This document shows, one piece after another, positions 29,336 through 40,180 of a stretch of 64,000 nucleotides of DNA. The notes beneath the pieces were generated by a model. It saw nothing but the letters and a program-made list of their open reading frames with translations. It made no database searches and was not told the DNA's origin. This stretch comes from Candidatus Phosphoribacter baldrii. GTDB lineage: Bacteria; Actinomycetota; Actinomycetes; Actinomycetales; Dermatophilaceae. How positions within the stretch are numbered: the first letter of the stretch is position 1; each line of letters starts with the position of its first letter. The DNA lies in contig JADIZV010000004.1 of the NCBI GenBank assembly GCA_016704565.1, positions 620,001 through 684,000 of the forward strand, in the 5' to 3' direction. Position numbers and translations under genes: made by a program.

Positions 29336-30520
29336 ATGCCCTCCGCGCCGCTCGATCGCGCCACCACGCAGTTCTCGGTGGCGTTCGGGGGGACCCCCGA
29401 CGGCATCTGGTCCGCGCCCGGACGGGTCAACCTCATCGGGGAGCACACCGACTACAACGGCGGCTTGGCTCTGCCGATCGCGTTGCCGCAACGCACCTTC
29501 GCTGCCGTCCGGATCCGCCCCGACAAGGTGCTGCGAATGTCGAGCGACGGTATGCCGGGTGGTCCGGTCACGATCCCCCTCGCTGACGTGCGGGCGGGGT
29601 CGCCGGGCGGGTGGGCGGCATACGTGGCCGGAGTCTTTTGGGCACTGAGCGAGGCGGGGTATGCCGTCCCCGGAGCCGATGTCGCGGTGGCAAGCTCGGT
29701 GCCGGTCGGGGCGGGGCTGTCGTCGTCGGCAGCACTCGAATGCGCCGTGGGGGCGGCGCTGTCGGACCTGGCCGGACTGGACCTCCTGGGGACGTCGGGC
29801 GGGCGGACCGAGCTGGCGTCGCTGTGCCAGCGGGCCGAAAACGACATCGCCGGCGCCCCCACGGGGGGCATGGACCAACTGGCCTCGATGCTCGGGCGCC
29901 GCGGGCACGCCCTCCTGCTGGACTGCCGCGACGCGACGACCGATGCGGTCCCATTCGACCTCGCCGCCCACGGACTGGCGCTGCTCGTCATCGACACCCG
30001 AGCCCCGCACGCCTTGGTTGACGGCCAGTATGCCGCGCGGCGGCATACCTGCCAGGCGGCGGCCATGACGCTCGGGGTGCCGTCGTTGCGGGAGGTGCGG
30101 CTGGAGGACCTGGCGGGGGCGTTGGGTCGGCTGCCGGATGAGGTCGCGCGGCGGCGGGTGCGGCACGTCGTCACCGAGATCGGGCGGGTAGGTTCGTTCG
30201 TCGACGCAGTGCGCGCGGGTGACTGGGCTGCGGCGGGGAGGCTCATGGTCGCCTCGCATGAGTCGCTACGCGACGACTATGAGGTGAGTTGCCCGGAACT
30301 TGATCTCGCGGTGGACACGGCGCTGGGCGCCGGGGCTCTCGGGGCGCGGATGACCGGTGGTGGGTTCGGCGGCTGCGCGATCGCTCTGGTGTCGGCCGAC
30401 CACGCGGTGCAGGTCGAGGCCGACGTGGCCGGAGCGTTCGCCAGCGCCGGCTTCCGCGCGCCGGAGGCGTTCGTCGCCACTGCTTCGCAAGGGGCTGGAC
30501 GGGACCGCTTCGGCGGCTAA
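29336..30520 (+). CDS. galK: Galactokinase
   Basis: 394 residues from the ATG at 29336. GHMP kinase motifs: the galactokinase signature GRVNLIGEHTDYNGG near residue 28, ATP loop VPVGAGLSSSAALE, and the C-terminal GARMTGGGFGGCAIAL. It phosphorylates galactose at C1 for the Leloir pathway. No other gal gene is adjacent. Five octamer copies lie inside it, including an inverted pair at 30023-30048 that encodes part of QYAARRHTC. Confidence 0.93.
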   Translation: MPSAPLDRATTQFSVAFGGTPDGIWSAPGRVNLIGEHTDYNGGLALPIALPQRTFAAVRIRPDKVLRMSSDGMPGGPVTIPLADVRAGSPGGWAAYVAGVFWALSEAGYAVPGADVAVASSVPVGAGLSSSAALECAVGAALSDLAGLDLLGTSGGRTELASLCQRAENDIAGAPTGGMDQLASMLGRRGHALLLDCRDATTDAVPFDLAAHGLALLVIDTRAPHALVDGQYAARRHTCQAAAMTLGVPSLREVRLEDLAGALGRLPDEVARRRVRHVVTEIGRVGSFVDAVRAGDWAAAGRLMVASHESLRDDYEVSCPELDLAVDTALGAGALGARMTGGGFGGCAIALVSADHAVQVEADVAGAFASAGFRAPEAFVATASQGAGRDRFGG

Positions 30521-30529
30521 GGTGACCGC

Positions 30530-32083
30530 GTGACCGACGCGACGACCCCCGCATCCTCCCCGACGTCCACGCCGCCCCCGGCCGCGACGAACGCTCCCAC
30601 CTCCGAGTCGAAGCCGGAGGGCAAGGCGCCCGAACCGGAGCCGACCGACGAGCTCGTGAGCACGCGGCATACGGTGACGGCCGAGGGCGGGCGGGTCCTG
30701 GACTACACCGCGACAACCGGGCGGCTGGTGCTGCGGGAGGAGGTCTACGAGGACGGCGTCTTCACGGGGCACACCGCCAAGGCGCAGGTGTCGATGACGT
30801 CCTATGTGCTTGAGGGCGTGTCGGCTCAGGAGCGGACGGCGCGCCCGGTGACGTTCGCGTTCAACGGGGGCCCGGGATCCTCGTCGGTGTGGCTGCACCT
30901 CGGGCTGCTCGGTCCGCGGCGGGTCGTCATGGGCGATGTCGGGGCGTTGCTGCCGCCGCCCTATGAGCTGGCCGACAACGCCCAGACGTTGCTCGCCGAG
31001 AGCGATCTGGTGTTCATCGACCCGGTGTCCACGGGCTATTCACGGGCGGTCAAGGGCGGCAAGCCCGGGCCCTATCACGGCTACCAGGGCGACCTCGAGA
31101 GCGTCGCCGAGGTGATCCGGCTGTGGACCTCGCGCAACGGCCGGTGGATGTCGCCGAAGTTCCTGGCCGGTGAGTCCTACGGCACGCTGCGCGCAGCGGC
31201 GCTGGCCGATCACCTGCAGACCCGCTACGGCATGTACCTCAACGGGGTCATCCTCATCTCGTCCGTGCTCGACCTGTCCTCGATCGACTTCGAGGGACAG
31301 CGCAACGACCGGGCGCACGCGGCATACCTCCCGCTGTATGCCGCCGTCGCCCACTATCACGGCAAGCACCCCGGACGCTCGGTTGATGAGGTGGTCGCCG
31401 AGGCGAGCGCGTATGCCGCGCGCGACTACCCGTGGGCGCTGTCGCGCGGGGCGCGGCTCCGCGCCGACGAGCGGGCTGGGGTGGTGGCGACGGTGGCGCG
31501 GCTGGCGGGTGTGTCGGAGCGTTATGTCGAGCAGGCGGAGTTGCGGATCGAGCACTGGCGCTTCTTCGGCGAGCTGCTCCGGGACCAGCGGCTCGCGGTC
31601 GGGCGGCTGGATGCGCGCTTCACCGGGCCGGCGGCCAGCGCGATCGCCGAGGAGATGGACGCCGACCCGTCCTTCGACGCGATCGTCGGCCCGTATGCCG
31701 CGGCGATGAACCACTACGTGCGGGCCGAGCTGGAGTTCGGCAGCGACCTGCATTACGAGCAGATCTCAGAGCGGGTCAACCCGTGGTCCTACAAGGACTT
31801 CGAGGGCAAGCCGATCGACGTCTCGCCGCGGCTGGAGCGGGCGATGCGGGCCAACCCGCATCTGCAGGTGCATGTGGCGTATGGGACCTACGACGGGGCC
31901 ACTCCCCCGGCGGCGGCAGACGAGGTGTTCGCCAAGCTGCGGCTGACCGACCAGGCCCGATCCCGGATCGAGCACCGCACCTACCCGGCCGGGCACATGA
32001 TGTACGTCCACGAGCCCAGTCGGCTGGCCCAGTCCGCCGACCTGGCGGCCTTCGTCCGGCGCGCCTCCGGTCAGGCGGGCTGA
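30530..32083 (+). CDS. Serine carboxypeptidase (S10 family)
   Basis: 517 residues, GTG start 9 bases after galK. A disordered Pro/Ala/Thr N-terminus of about 40 residues without an obvious signal peptide precedes an alpha/beta-hydrolase domain. The triad is visible: Ser in GESYGT, Asp in GTYDGATPP, His in YPAGHMMY. The oxyanion block FNGGPGSSSVWLHLG is also intact. It would release C-terminal residues from peptides, probably in the cytoplasm, since no signal is seen. Confidence 0.9.
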   Translation: MTDATTPASSPTSTPPPAATNAPTSESKPEGKAPEPEPTDELVSTRHTVTAEGGRVLDYTATTGRLVLREEVYEDGVFTGHTAKAQVSMTSYVLEGVSAQERTARPVTFAFNGGPGSSSVWLHLGLLGPRRVVMGDVGALLPPPYELADNAQTLLAESDLVFIDPVSTGYSRAVKGGKPGPYHGYQGDLESVAEVIRLWTSRNGRWMSPKFLAGESYGTLRAAALADHLQTRYGMYLNGVILISSVLDLSSIDFEGQRNDRAHAAYLPLYAAVAHYHGKHPGRSVDEVVAEASAYAARDYPWALSRGARLRADERAGVVATVARLAGVSERYVEQAELRIEHWRFFGELLRDQRLAVGRLDARFTGPAASAIAEEMDADPSFDAIVGPYAAAMNHYVRAELEFGSDLHYEQISERVNPWSYKDFEGKPIDVSPRLERAMRANPHLQVHVAYGTYDGATPPAAADEVFAKLRLTDQARSRIEHRTYPAGHMMYVHEPSRLAQSADLAAFVRRASGQAG

Positions 32084-32251
32084 GGGGCCGAGCGGGCAGC
32101 AGCGGGTGGGCGGCGTACCGGCATACGGAATGACATTGCTCGCCACGACGGGACCCGGCCGTGCTCAACGCAGCCCGCGCGAGGCGACCAATGGTCGTCC
32201 GTATGCCGTGCACCCCGGCCCTGCCCACTTCACGACCGCGACAATGGGCCG

Positions 32252-32845
32252 GTGACCAACGCCCGGGTCGTCGCCGTCAGTCGCGACGAGGTCCACCGGT
32301 TCAGCAAGACGCCGGTGGCGTCGATCACGCTCGTGGCCGGGCTGGGCGTGCTCGGCGATGCGCATGCCGGGACGCTGGTGCAGCACCGATCCCGGGTGCG
32401 CCGCGACCCCAACCAGCCCAACCTCCGCCAGGTGCACCTGCTTCACCAGGAACTGTTCGCCGAGGCCGAGGGGTTCGGCTATGACCTGCGGCCGGGCGAT
32501 CTGGGCGAGAACGTCCTCACCCAGGGCCTGGACCTGCTCGGACTCCCCACCGGCACGCTCCTGGACTTCGACGGCCCGGCGGTGCGGCTGACCGGCCTGC
32601 GCAACCCGTGCGCGCAGATCAACGACTTCCGGCCGGGTCTGCTCAAGGTGGTGCTGTCGCGGGCCGACGGGACGCCGTCCGAGGAGCCCGGGCCGTCGAC
32701 CGGCTCGCCAGGCGCGGGCGGGACGACGCTCATCCGCAAGGCGGGGGTGATGGCGGTCGTGGAACGGGGCGGGGAGGTCAGACCCGGTGCCCGGATCACG
32801 GTGCACCTTCCTGACCTCCCACACCTGCCCCTGGCGCCCATGTAG
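32252..32845 (+). CDS. MOSC-domain protein
   Basis: 197 residues, GTG start. MOSC features: GLGVLGDAHAG, HLLHQELFAEAEGFGYDL, GDLGENVLTQGLDLL and the conserved Cys in LRNPCAQIN, which typically handles sulfur near a molybdenum cofactor. The domain stands alone, so its partner enzyme is not apparent. The preceding 168 bases hold two octamer copies and nothing else I can identify. Confidence 0.85.
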   Translation: MTNARVVAVSRDEVHRFSKTPVASITLVAGLGVLGDAHAGTLVQHRSRVRRDPNQPNLRQVHLLHQELFAEAEGFGYDLRPGDLGENVLTQGLDLLGLPTGTLLDFDGPAVRLTGLRNPCAQINDFRPGLLKVVLSRADGTPSEEPGPSTGSPGAGGTTLIRKAGVMAVVERGGEVRPGARITVHLPDLPHLPLAPM

Positions 32846-32890
32846 GCGCAGGCCCTCGGCGTCGAGGCCGCTGGCTTCACAGCTGGGCAA

Positions 32891-32950
<60 letters not shown>

Positions 32951-33324
32951 ACGGTGGTGCCGCCTGAACCCGAGCGCTTGATAGAGCCCCACGGCGGGCT
33001 CATTGTCCGGTTCGACTGCCAGCCCAAGCCGGGTGCCACCCATCGACACGGCGATGCGAGCCGCGGCCTCCATGAGCGCTCGGGCCACTCCGCGACGCCG
33101 GTATGCCGTCGCCACGCCGAGCGCGTTCACCTCCGGAAAGGTGCCGAGCCGGTCCCGCACCTCTTCGTACTTCGACTGCGCCGTGACCAGCACGTGGCCC
33201 ACGGCCGCGTTGTCGAGCCAGGCCAGCAGGAGAGGCGCCCTGGGGGGGGGGGGGGGGGGGGGGGGGGGGCCTCGATCGCCGCGACATCCACCGCGGATTG
33301 GCACGGCCGCACGAGGGCGCTCAC
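32951..33324 (-). pseudogene. GNAT acetyltransferase gene, broken at both ends by poly-G tracts
   Basis: The central part reads as a GNAT domain: LLAWLDNAAVGHVLVTAQSK, then VATAYRRRGVARALMEAAAR (acetyl-CoA loop RRRGVA) and PAVGLYQALGF. Its N-terminal codons from the GTG at 33324 (ALVRPCQSAVDVAAIE) lie in a different frame on the other side of a 28-G tract, and its C-terminus disappears into the 60-base tract. The acyl acceptor is unknown. Whether the living gene is intact cannot be told from this sequence. Confidence 0.7.
33242..33269. repeat. Poly-G tract of 28 bases
   Basis: An uninterrupted run of 28 G within the 5' part of the acetyltransferase gene. It separates two reading frames of what should be one protein and probably replaces some 20 codons of true sequence. 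Confidence 0.9.
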
Positions 33325-33383
33325 CCGAACGAGTGTGCCGGACCGTCGCGCGTAAGCAAACCCAAGGGCCACGGACACCAAGA

Positions 33384-33420
33384 GGTATGCCGCCCGGCGA
33401 AGGTGCGCGGGCGGCATACC
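33384..33420 (-). terminator. Hairpin of inverted octamers downstream of icd
   Basis: GGTATGCCGCCC (33384-33395) pairs with GGGCGGCATACC (33409-33420) around a 13-base loop, 36 bases beyond the icd stop. It is another inverted pair of the recurring octamer in a terminator position. Confidence 0.6.
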
Positions 33421-33455
33421 GAATCGGCGGGCGAGGACCACGCGCCCGGGTGAGA

Positions 33456-35676
<2,221 letters not shown>

Positions 35677-35789
35677 CGCGTCTCCATCGAAGCGTGCCGG
35701 GCGGGGTGCCGACGGCAGGGTGCCGACGGCGGAACGCCCTCTATCTGGGCGCCAGCCCAGGCTAGCGGCCGGACGCTCCAGAGCCAACC

Positions 35790-35807
35790 TATCTTGACGT
35801 CAAGATA
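35790..35807. promoter_or_regulatory. 18-bp perfect palindrome upstream of icd
   Basis: TATCTTGACGTCAAGATA is a perfect palindrome in the 272-base gap between icd and the divergent multicopper oxidase gene, 114 bases before the icd start. On the icd strand it can be placed between a weak -35-like TTTCAC and -10-like TAGGTT with 17-base spacing. It is probably an operator for a dimeric regulator; a MarR-type regulator of TCA-cycle genes such as Streptomyces TamR is a candidate, but I cannot check its consensus. Confidence 0.6.
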
Positions 35808-35948
35808 TGTGAAACCAGCGACAGTCTGTCCCGCCGAGTGGCGTGAGCAACTCGTGAGCGCAGCCTCCTGTATTTCTCCGCGCGGCGTTCGCTCTTCTCC
35901 TAGCGTTGAGTTTGTTCGTTGGGGCACCATCGCACAGGGGCGTGCATC

Positions 35949-38072
35949 ATGATCGGTCGACGAGCTTTTCTGACCTACACCAGTGGGACGATCCTCTCCC
36001 TCTACCTTCCCGTCGAGCCTGGCGGCACCTCGCCACGCCTGGTGGGGACGGCTCCCGGGGGGTCCTTGGATCCGCGAGCCATCACCGCGTTTGTCACTCC
36101 GGTCACCGTGCCATCGGCCATGCCGATCACCGGGACCCGACGGACCCGATCGGGTCGCGATGCCGACTACTACGAGATCTCGGTGCGTCAGCTGCGCCAG
36201 CAGATGTTGCCGGCCGGTATGCCGCCGACCACCGTCTGGGGCTACGGCCCGGCGGCAGGGGCGGGCGGGCGGGTCGTCCACGGAGCGCCGTCACTCACCA
36301 TTGAGGCGCCGTGGAACCGACCCGTGCGAGTCAAGTGGATCAACGAGCTGGTCGATCCGCGCACCCGCACCTTCCTCCCGCACCTGTTCGCGGTCGACCC
36401 CACGTTGCACTGGGCGAACCCCGGCCAGTTGCCCGACGTCTATGGCGACCGGCGCACCGACAACCGGCCGAGCTTCACCGGTCGACGCTACGTGCCCCCC
36501 GCCCAGCACGACCCGACCGATCCGACGCAGTTCACGGCATACCGGGGTCCGATCCCGATGAGCGTCCACCTGCACGGGGCGGTCGGGGTGGGCGACGAGA
36601 GCGACGGCTACCCCGAGGCGTGGGTGCTGCCCGCGGCCACCAACCTCCCGGCCGACCACAAAGAGCACGGTCGCTGGCGTGACTTCTTTGCGGCGAAGTC
36701 GCTGGCCCGCAACGGGATCGGCTGGGGGCCCGGCTACACGGTGGCGCAGTACCCGAACAACAACCGGCCCTCCGCGCTCTGGTACCACGACCACACGCTG
36801 GGCATGACCCGGCTCAATGTGTATGCCGGTGCCGCAGGCTTCTACATCATCCGCGGCGGTCCGCAGGGCGACGGTGCCGTCCGCGACTCTCGGACAGGCG
36901 CAGTGGCGGTGTTGCCTGGGCCCTACCCGAAGGACTACCAGGACAACCCGAAGCCGGGGAAGTACTTCGAGATCCCCCTCGCCATCCAGGACCGGTCCTT
37001 CAACGCAGACGGTTCCCTGTTCTACCCGGACACCCGGGAGTTCTTCGACGGGATCACCGAGCCCTACATGCCGGAGAGCGACGTCCCACCGGTGTGGAAC
37101 CCCGAGTTCTTCGGCAACACCATCATCGTCAACGGGGCGACCTGGCCCTACCTCACCGTCCAGCAGAAGCGGTATCGCTTCCGCCTCCTCAACGGCTGCC
37201 AGGCCCGCTTCCTCATCCTCGACTTCGCCCGGATCCCCGGCGTTCGCGCGTGGCAGATCGGCAACGAGGGCGGCTTCCTGCGCACCCCCATCGACCTGGC
37301 CGCGGTCGCGTCCGGACGGTTGCTCATGGCGCCCGCCGAGCGCGCCGACGTAATCGTCGACTTCTCAGGTGTGCCGCTGGGCAGCCACGTCCTGGGCAAC
37401 GTGGGACCGGACGAGCCCTATGGCGGCGGCGAGCCCGGCGCGGACTTCCCTGTGGCAGACCCGGACACGACGGGGCGCATCGTGCAGTTCCGCGTCGTCC
37501 CGGCCGCCTCCGCCGATCTGAGCACACCTCCGCAGTTCCTCGTGCTGCCTCAGCCGGCACCCCTCCCCACCGAGAGCGTGACCCGCCGACTGGCGCTCAT
37601 CGAGCACTCGTCGATGTTCGCCGATGGTCCGATCGCGGCGATGCTCGGAGTCCTGGACGGCGACCCGGCAGACGGCTTCGTGGGCAGCACCCACCGGATG
37701 TGGTCGGACGAGGTGACCCAGAACCCCGCCGTCGGAGCGACGGAGGTGTGGGAGCTGCACAACCTCACCATGGATGCCCACCCCATCCACATCCACGAGG
37801 TGGCCTTCGAGGTCGTCAACCGCCAAGCGCTGGAAATCGACGAACACATGCGTGCCCGGTTGGCTCCGGGGTCGACACCCCGCCCGCCCGAGGCTTGGGA
37901 GTCCGGCCTCAAGGACACGGTGGTCGCCCTCCCGGGCGAGGTCACCAGGGTGCGGATGCGGTTCACCCAAGGCGGCCAGTTCGTGTGGCACTGCCACATC
38001 GTCGAGCACGAAGACAACGAGATGATGCTGCCGTTGCGGGTGGGCCCGCCCCAACCGGGCCAACCGACCTGA
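35949..38072 (+). CDS. Multicopper oxidase (bilirubin oxidase / phenoxazinone synthase-like)
   Basis: 707 residues from the ATG at 35949. All four copper motifs are visible: HLHGA near residue 210, WYHDHTLGM near 280, HPIHIHEVAFEV near 615 and HCHIVEHEDNEMM near 685, the last two including the type-1 copper ligands. It begins MIGRRAFLTYTSGTILSLYL, a short twin-arginine-like signal, so export of the folded copper enzyme is likely. Such enzymes oxidise phenols, metals or bilirubin-like compounds with oxygen; the substrate is unknown. Confidence 0.9.
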   Translation: MIGRRAFLTYTSGTILSLYLPVEPGGTSPRLVGTAPGGSLDPRAITAFVTPVTVPSAMPITGTRRTRSGRDADYYEISVRQLRQQMLPAGMPPTTVWGYGPAAGAGGRVVHGAPSLTIEAPWNRPVRVKWINELVDPRTRTFLPHLFAVDPTLHWANPGQLPDVYGDRRTDNRPSFTGRRYVPPAQHDPTDPTQFTAYRGPIPMSVHLHGAVGVGDESDGYPEAWVLPAATNLPADHKEHGRWRDFFAAKSLARNGIGWGPGYTVAQYPNNNRPSALWYHDHTLGMTRLNVYAGAAGFYIIRGGPQGDGAVRDSRTGAVAVLPGPYPKDYQDNPKPGKYFEIPLAIQDRSFNADGSLFYPDTREFFDGITEPYMPESDVPPVWNPEFFGNTIIVNGATWPYLTVQQKRYRFRLLNGCQARFLILDFARIPGVRAWQIGNEGGFLRTPIDLAAVASGRLLMAPAERADVIVDFSGVPLGSHVLGNVGPDEPYGGGEPGADFPVADPDTTGRIVQFRVVPAASADLSTPPQFLVLPQPAPLPTESVTRRLALIEHSSMFADGPIAAMLGVLDGDPADGFVGSTHRMWSDEVTQNPAVGATEVWELHNLTMDAHPIHIHEVAFEVVNRQALEIDEHMRARLAPGSTPRPPEAWESGLKDTVVALPGEVTRVRMRFTQGGQFVWHCHIVEHEDNEMMLPLRVGPPQPGQPT

Positions 38073-38212
38073 CCGGACGTGGCCAGCAAGCGGCACTGCG
38101 GTTCGCAGACACCCGACCGCCATACCGACGGTCAGGGCGGCCGGAGCGGGTAGCGTAGCCGCCGACGGCCGCGGCATACGCCCCGGTCGGGGGAACGATA
38201 AGGAGACCCTCC

Positions 38213-39001
38213 ATGCAGCCGGCCCTCAGCAAGCGGCTCGGCGCCGAGCTCCTCGGCACCTTCTGGCTCGTCTTCGGCGGGTGTGGGAGCGCCATCTTCG
38301 CCGCGAAGTTCTACTCGCCCGGTGGCGTCGCCGACGCGCAAGGCACCGAGCTCGGGATCGGCCTGCTCGGCGTCTCACTCGCCTTTGGTCTCACCGTCGT
38401 CACGATGGCGTATGCCGTGGGCCACGTGTCTGGGGGTCACTTCAACCCCGCCGTGACGATCGGCCTGTGGGCCGCCCGCCGGTTCGACAACGTCCGGGAC
38501 CTGTTCGCCTACCTCGCCGCCCAGGTCGTCGGTGGCCTGCTCGCCGGGGCCTGCCTGTGGGGCTTGGCCAAGAGCGCCAAGGGGGCCGGCAGCATGGTCG
38601 GCAACATGGCGGCCAACGGCTACGGCGACAACTCGCCCGGCGGTTACTCGATGTGGGCCGTGTTCCTCGCCGAGGTGCTGCTCACGGCGTTCTTCCTGTT
38701 CGTCATCCTGGGCGTGACGACCAAGCACGCTCCGACCGGGTTCGCGCCGCTGGCCATCGGTCTGACCCTGGCCCTGATCCACCTCATCTCGATCCCGATC
38801 AGCAACACCTCGGTCAACCCGGCCCGCTCGACGGCGGTCGCCTTCTTCAACGGGGCCGGTGCTCCGGGACAGTTGTGGCTGTTCTGGGTGGCGCCGATCC
38901 TCGGTGCGCTCATCGCCGGATGGTCGTATGAGGCGATCACCGGCATCGACGCCAGCGCCGAGGACGTCTCGGGCAACCTCACCGAGCCGGCAGCCAAGTA
39001 G
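38213..39001 (+). CDS. aqpZ: Aquaporin Z
   Basis: 262 residues, six membrane helices and both NPA boxes: SGGHFNPAVTIGLW near residue 75 and NTSVNPARSTAVAFF near 200. The opening RLGAELLGTFWLVFGGCGSA is typical of AqpZ water channels rather than glycerol facilitators. A good ribosome-binding site (AAGGAGA) lies just upstream. An unusual Gly/Asn-rich extracellular loop (MVGNMAANGYGDNSPGG) is common in actinobacterial members. Confidence 0.93.
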   Translation: MQPALSKRLGAELLGTFWLVFGGCGSAIFAAKFYSPGGVADAQGTELGIGLLGVSLAFGLTVVTMAYAVGHVSGGHFNPAVTIGLWAARRFDNVRDLFAYLAAQVVGGLLAGACLWGLAKSAKGAGSMVGNMAANGYGDNSPGGYSMWAVFLAEVLLTAFFLFVILGVTTKHAPTGFAPLAIGLTLALIHLISIPISNTSVNPARSTAVAFFNGAGAPGQLWLFWVAPILGALIAGWSYEAITGIDASAEDVSGNLTEPAAK

Positions 39002-39035
39002 CCTCTCTGCCCGCGCCTGCGCGGGGCACGACTCG

Positions 39036-39073
39036 ATCACTGGGCACATCGTCTCGACGATGTGCCCAGTGAT
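39036..39073 (+). terminator. Terminator after aqpZ
   Basis: ATCACTGGGCACATCGT (39036-39052) pairs perfectly over 17 bases with ACGATGTGCCCAGTGAT (39057-39073) with a 4-base loop CTCG. It lies 35 bases after the aqpZ stop and is followed by a T-rich stretch, so it is a strong intrinsic terminator. Confidence 0.8.
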
Positions 39074-39084
39074 TCATGTTTAGC

Positions 39085-39134
39085 CCTTCATGCGCGCTAA
39101 TGAAGGTGTTATCCTTCACTCTGACGAATGAAGG
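39085..39134 (+). promoter_or_regulatory. Two identical operator-like palindromes before the SatD-like gene
   Basis: CCTTCA-N10-TGAAGG occurs at 39085-39106 and again at 39113-39134, 28 bases apart, with the right arm AATGAAGG shared in full. The second site overlaps both a -10-like TATCCT (39110-39115) and the ribosome-binding site GAAGGATGAG of the gene at 39142. The gene product has a C-terminal helix-turn-helix, so autoregulation is the simplest reading. Confidence 0.65.
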
Positions 39135-39141
39135 ATGAGCC

Positions 39142-39777
39142 ATGTATGTAATCACCGCCGATCAAGTGGGCAGCCGCCGCGAGGCCGACCGCGTCCCCGA
39201 AGTGCTGACGCTGCTCGCCAGCCTTCGCCCAGCCCGAGCAAACCCCTTCGAGCGGACGGCCGGGGACGAGATCCAGGGCGTCACGACCGACCCCGCAGAC
39301 GTCCTGGCCGTCGTCGGCAGCCTGGTCCGGGCCGAACGGTGGCGCGTCGGCATCGGGATCGGCCCGGTGGACCTGCCGCTGCCGGACTCCCCGCGAGCCG
39401 GTCGAGGGCCAGCCTTCATCGCAGCTCGCACCGCCGTCCGCGAGGCGCACCCCTCGCCGGGCCAGCTGGCGGTCCGAATGGGGACCACACCGGGGCTGGA
39501 TTCGTCCAGTCGCGAGGTGCGCGAACGGCATACCAGGTATGCCGAGTCCGCCCTCCTGCTCTACGCGCGCCTCTTGCGGGCGCGAACCCCCGAGGGCTGG
39601 GAGGTTACCGACCTGCTGGCCGCGGGGGCGAGCCAGAAGGAGGCCGCCGCACACCTCGGGATCAGCGCGTCCGCGGTCAGCCAACGGGTGCGTCGGTCGG
39701 GGTGGTTCGAGCAAGCCGGAGCCGAGGCGCTCGTCTGCCACCACTTGTCGGTGGCAGACGGTAGAACTGACCCGTGA
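39142..39777 (+). CDS. SatD-like protein with C-terminal helix-turn-helix
   Basis: 211 residues. The N-terminal 150 residues resemble the SatD family: MYVITADQVGSRREADRVPE, then FERTAGDEIQGVTTDP and VGIGIGPVDLPLPDSPRAGR. The C-terminus is a helix-turn-helix (GASQKEAAAHLGISASAVSQ) near residues 160-180, so the protein probably binds DNA. The family's function is poorly defined. It is preceded by two matching palindromes and overlaps the following membrane-protein gene by GTGA. An inverted octamer pair inside the gene encodes RHTRYA. Confidence 0.72.
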   Translation: MYVITADQVGSRREADRVPEVLTLLASLRPARANPFERTAGDEIQGVTTDPADVLAVVGSLVRAERWRVGIGIGPVDLPLPDSPRAGRGPAFIAARTAVREAHPSPGQLAVRMGTTPGLDSSSREVRERHTRYAESALLLYARLLRARTPEGWEVTDLLAAGASQKEAAAHLGISASAVSQRVRRSGWFEQAGAEALVCHHLSVADGRTDP

Positions 39778-40175
39778 CCGTGACCCAGGCGCTGCTCGGC
39801 GGCGCGATCCTGCTGGCCGGGGTGCTGGCCATCTTCGGCGGAAGCCCGCTGACCGGCTGGGTGTTCGCCCACGTCGAGCGCCGGTCGGGCGGCAGCCCGA
39901 CACAGCCGGTGACCGGCATCCACGCTGCGGCTGTCGTGCTCAGGGGTGGACAGACCATCGGGTTCCTGGAACGCACCGCGGTGTTCCTCGGGCTGCTCGC
40001 CGGCTGGCCGGAAGCGATGGTCGGGGTGATCGCCCTCAAAGGCCTGGGGCGCTTCGCCGAACTGCGCGGGACGACCGAGGGGGCGGCCGAGCGGTTCATC
40101 ATCGGCAGCTTCACCAGCCTGCTGTGGGCGGCCGTGCTCGGCGCGTTGGCGCGGTTGGCCTTGGAGCATTACTGA
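39774..40175 (+). CDS. Small membrane protein coupled to the SatD-like gene
   Basis: 133 residues, three or four predicted membrane segments. Recognisable pieces are GFLERTAVFLGLLAGWPEAM and ALKGLGRFAELRG, a pattern seen in small membrane proteins of unknown function encoded beside SatD-like genes. The GTG start overlaps the upstream stop, so the two proteins are probably made together. No catalytic motif is visible. Confidence 0.65.
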   Translation: MTVTQALLGGAILLAGVLAIFGGSPLTGWVFAHVERRSGGSPTQPVTGIHAAAVVLRGGQTIGFLERTAVFLGLLAGWPEAMVGVIALKGLGRFAELRGTTEGAAERFIIGSFTSLLWAAVLGALARLALEHY

Positions 40176-40180
40176 AGCGG

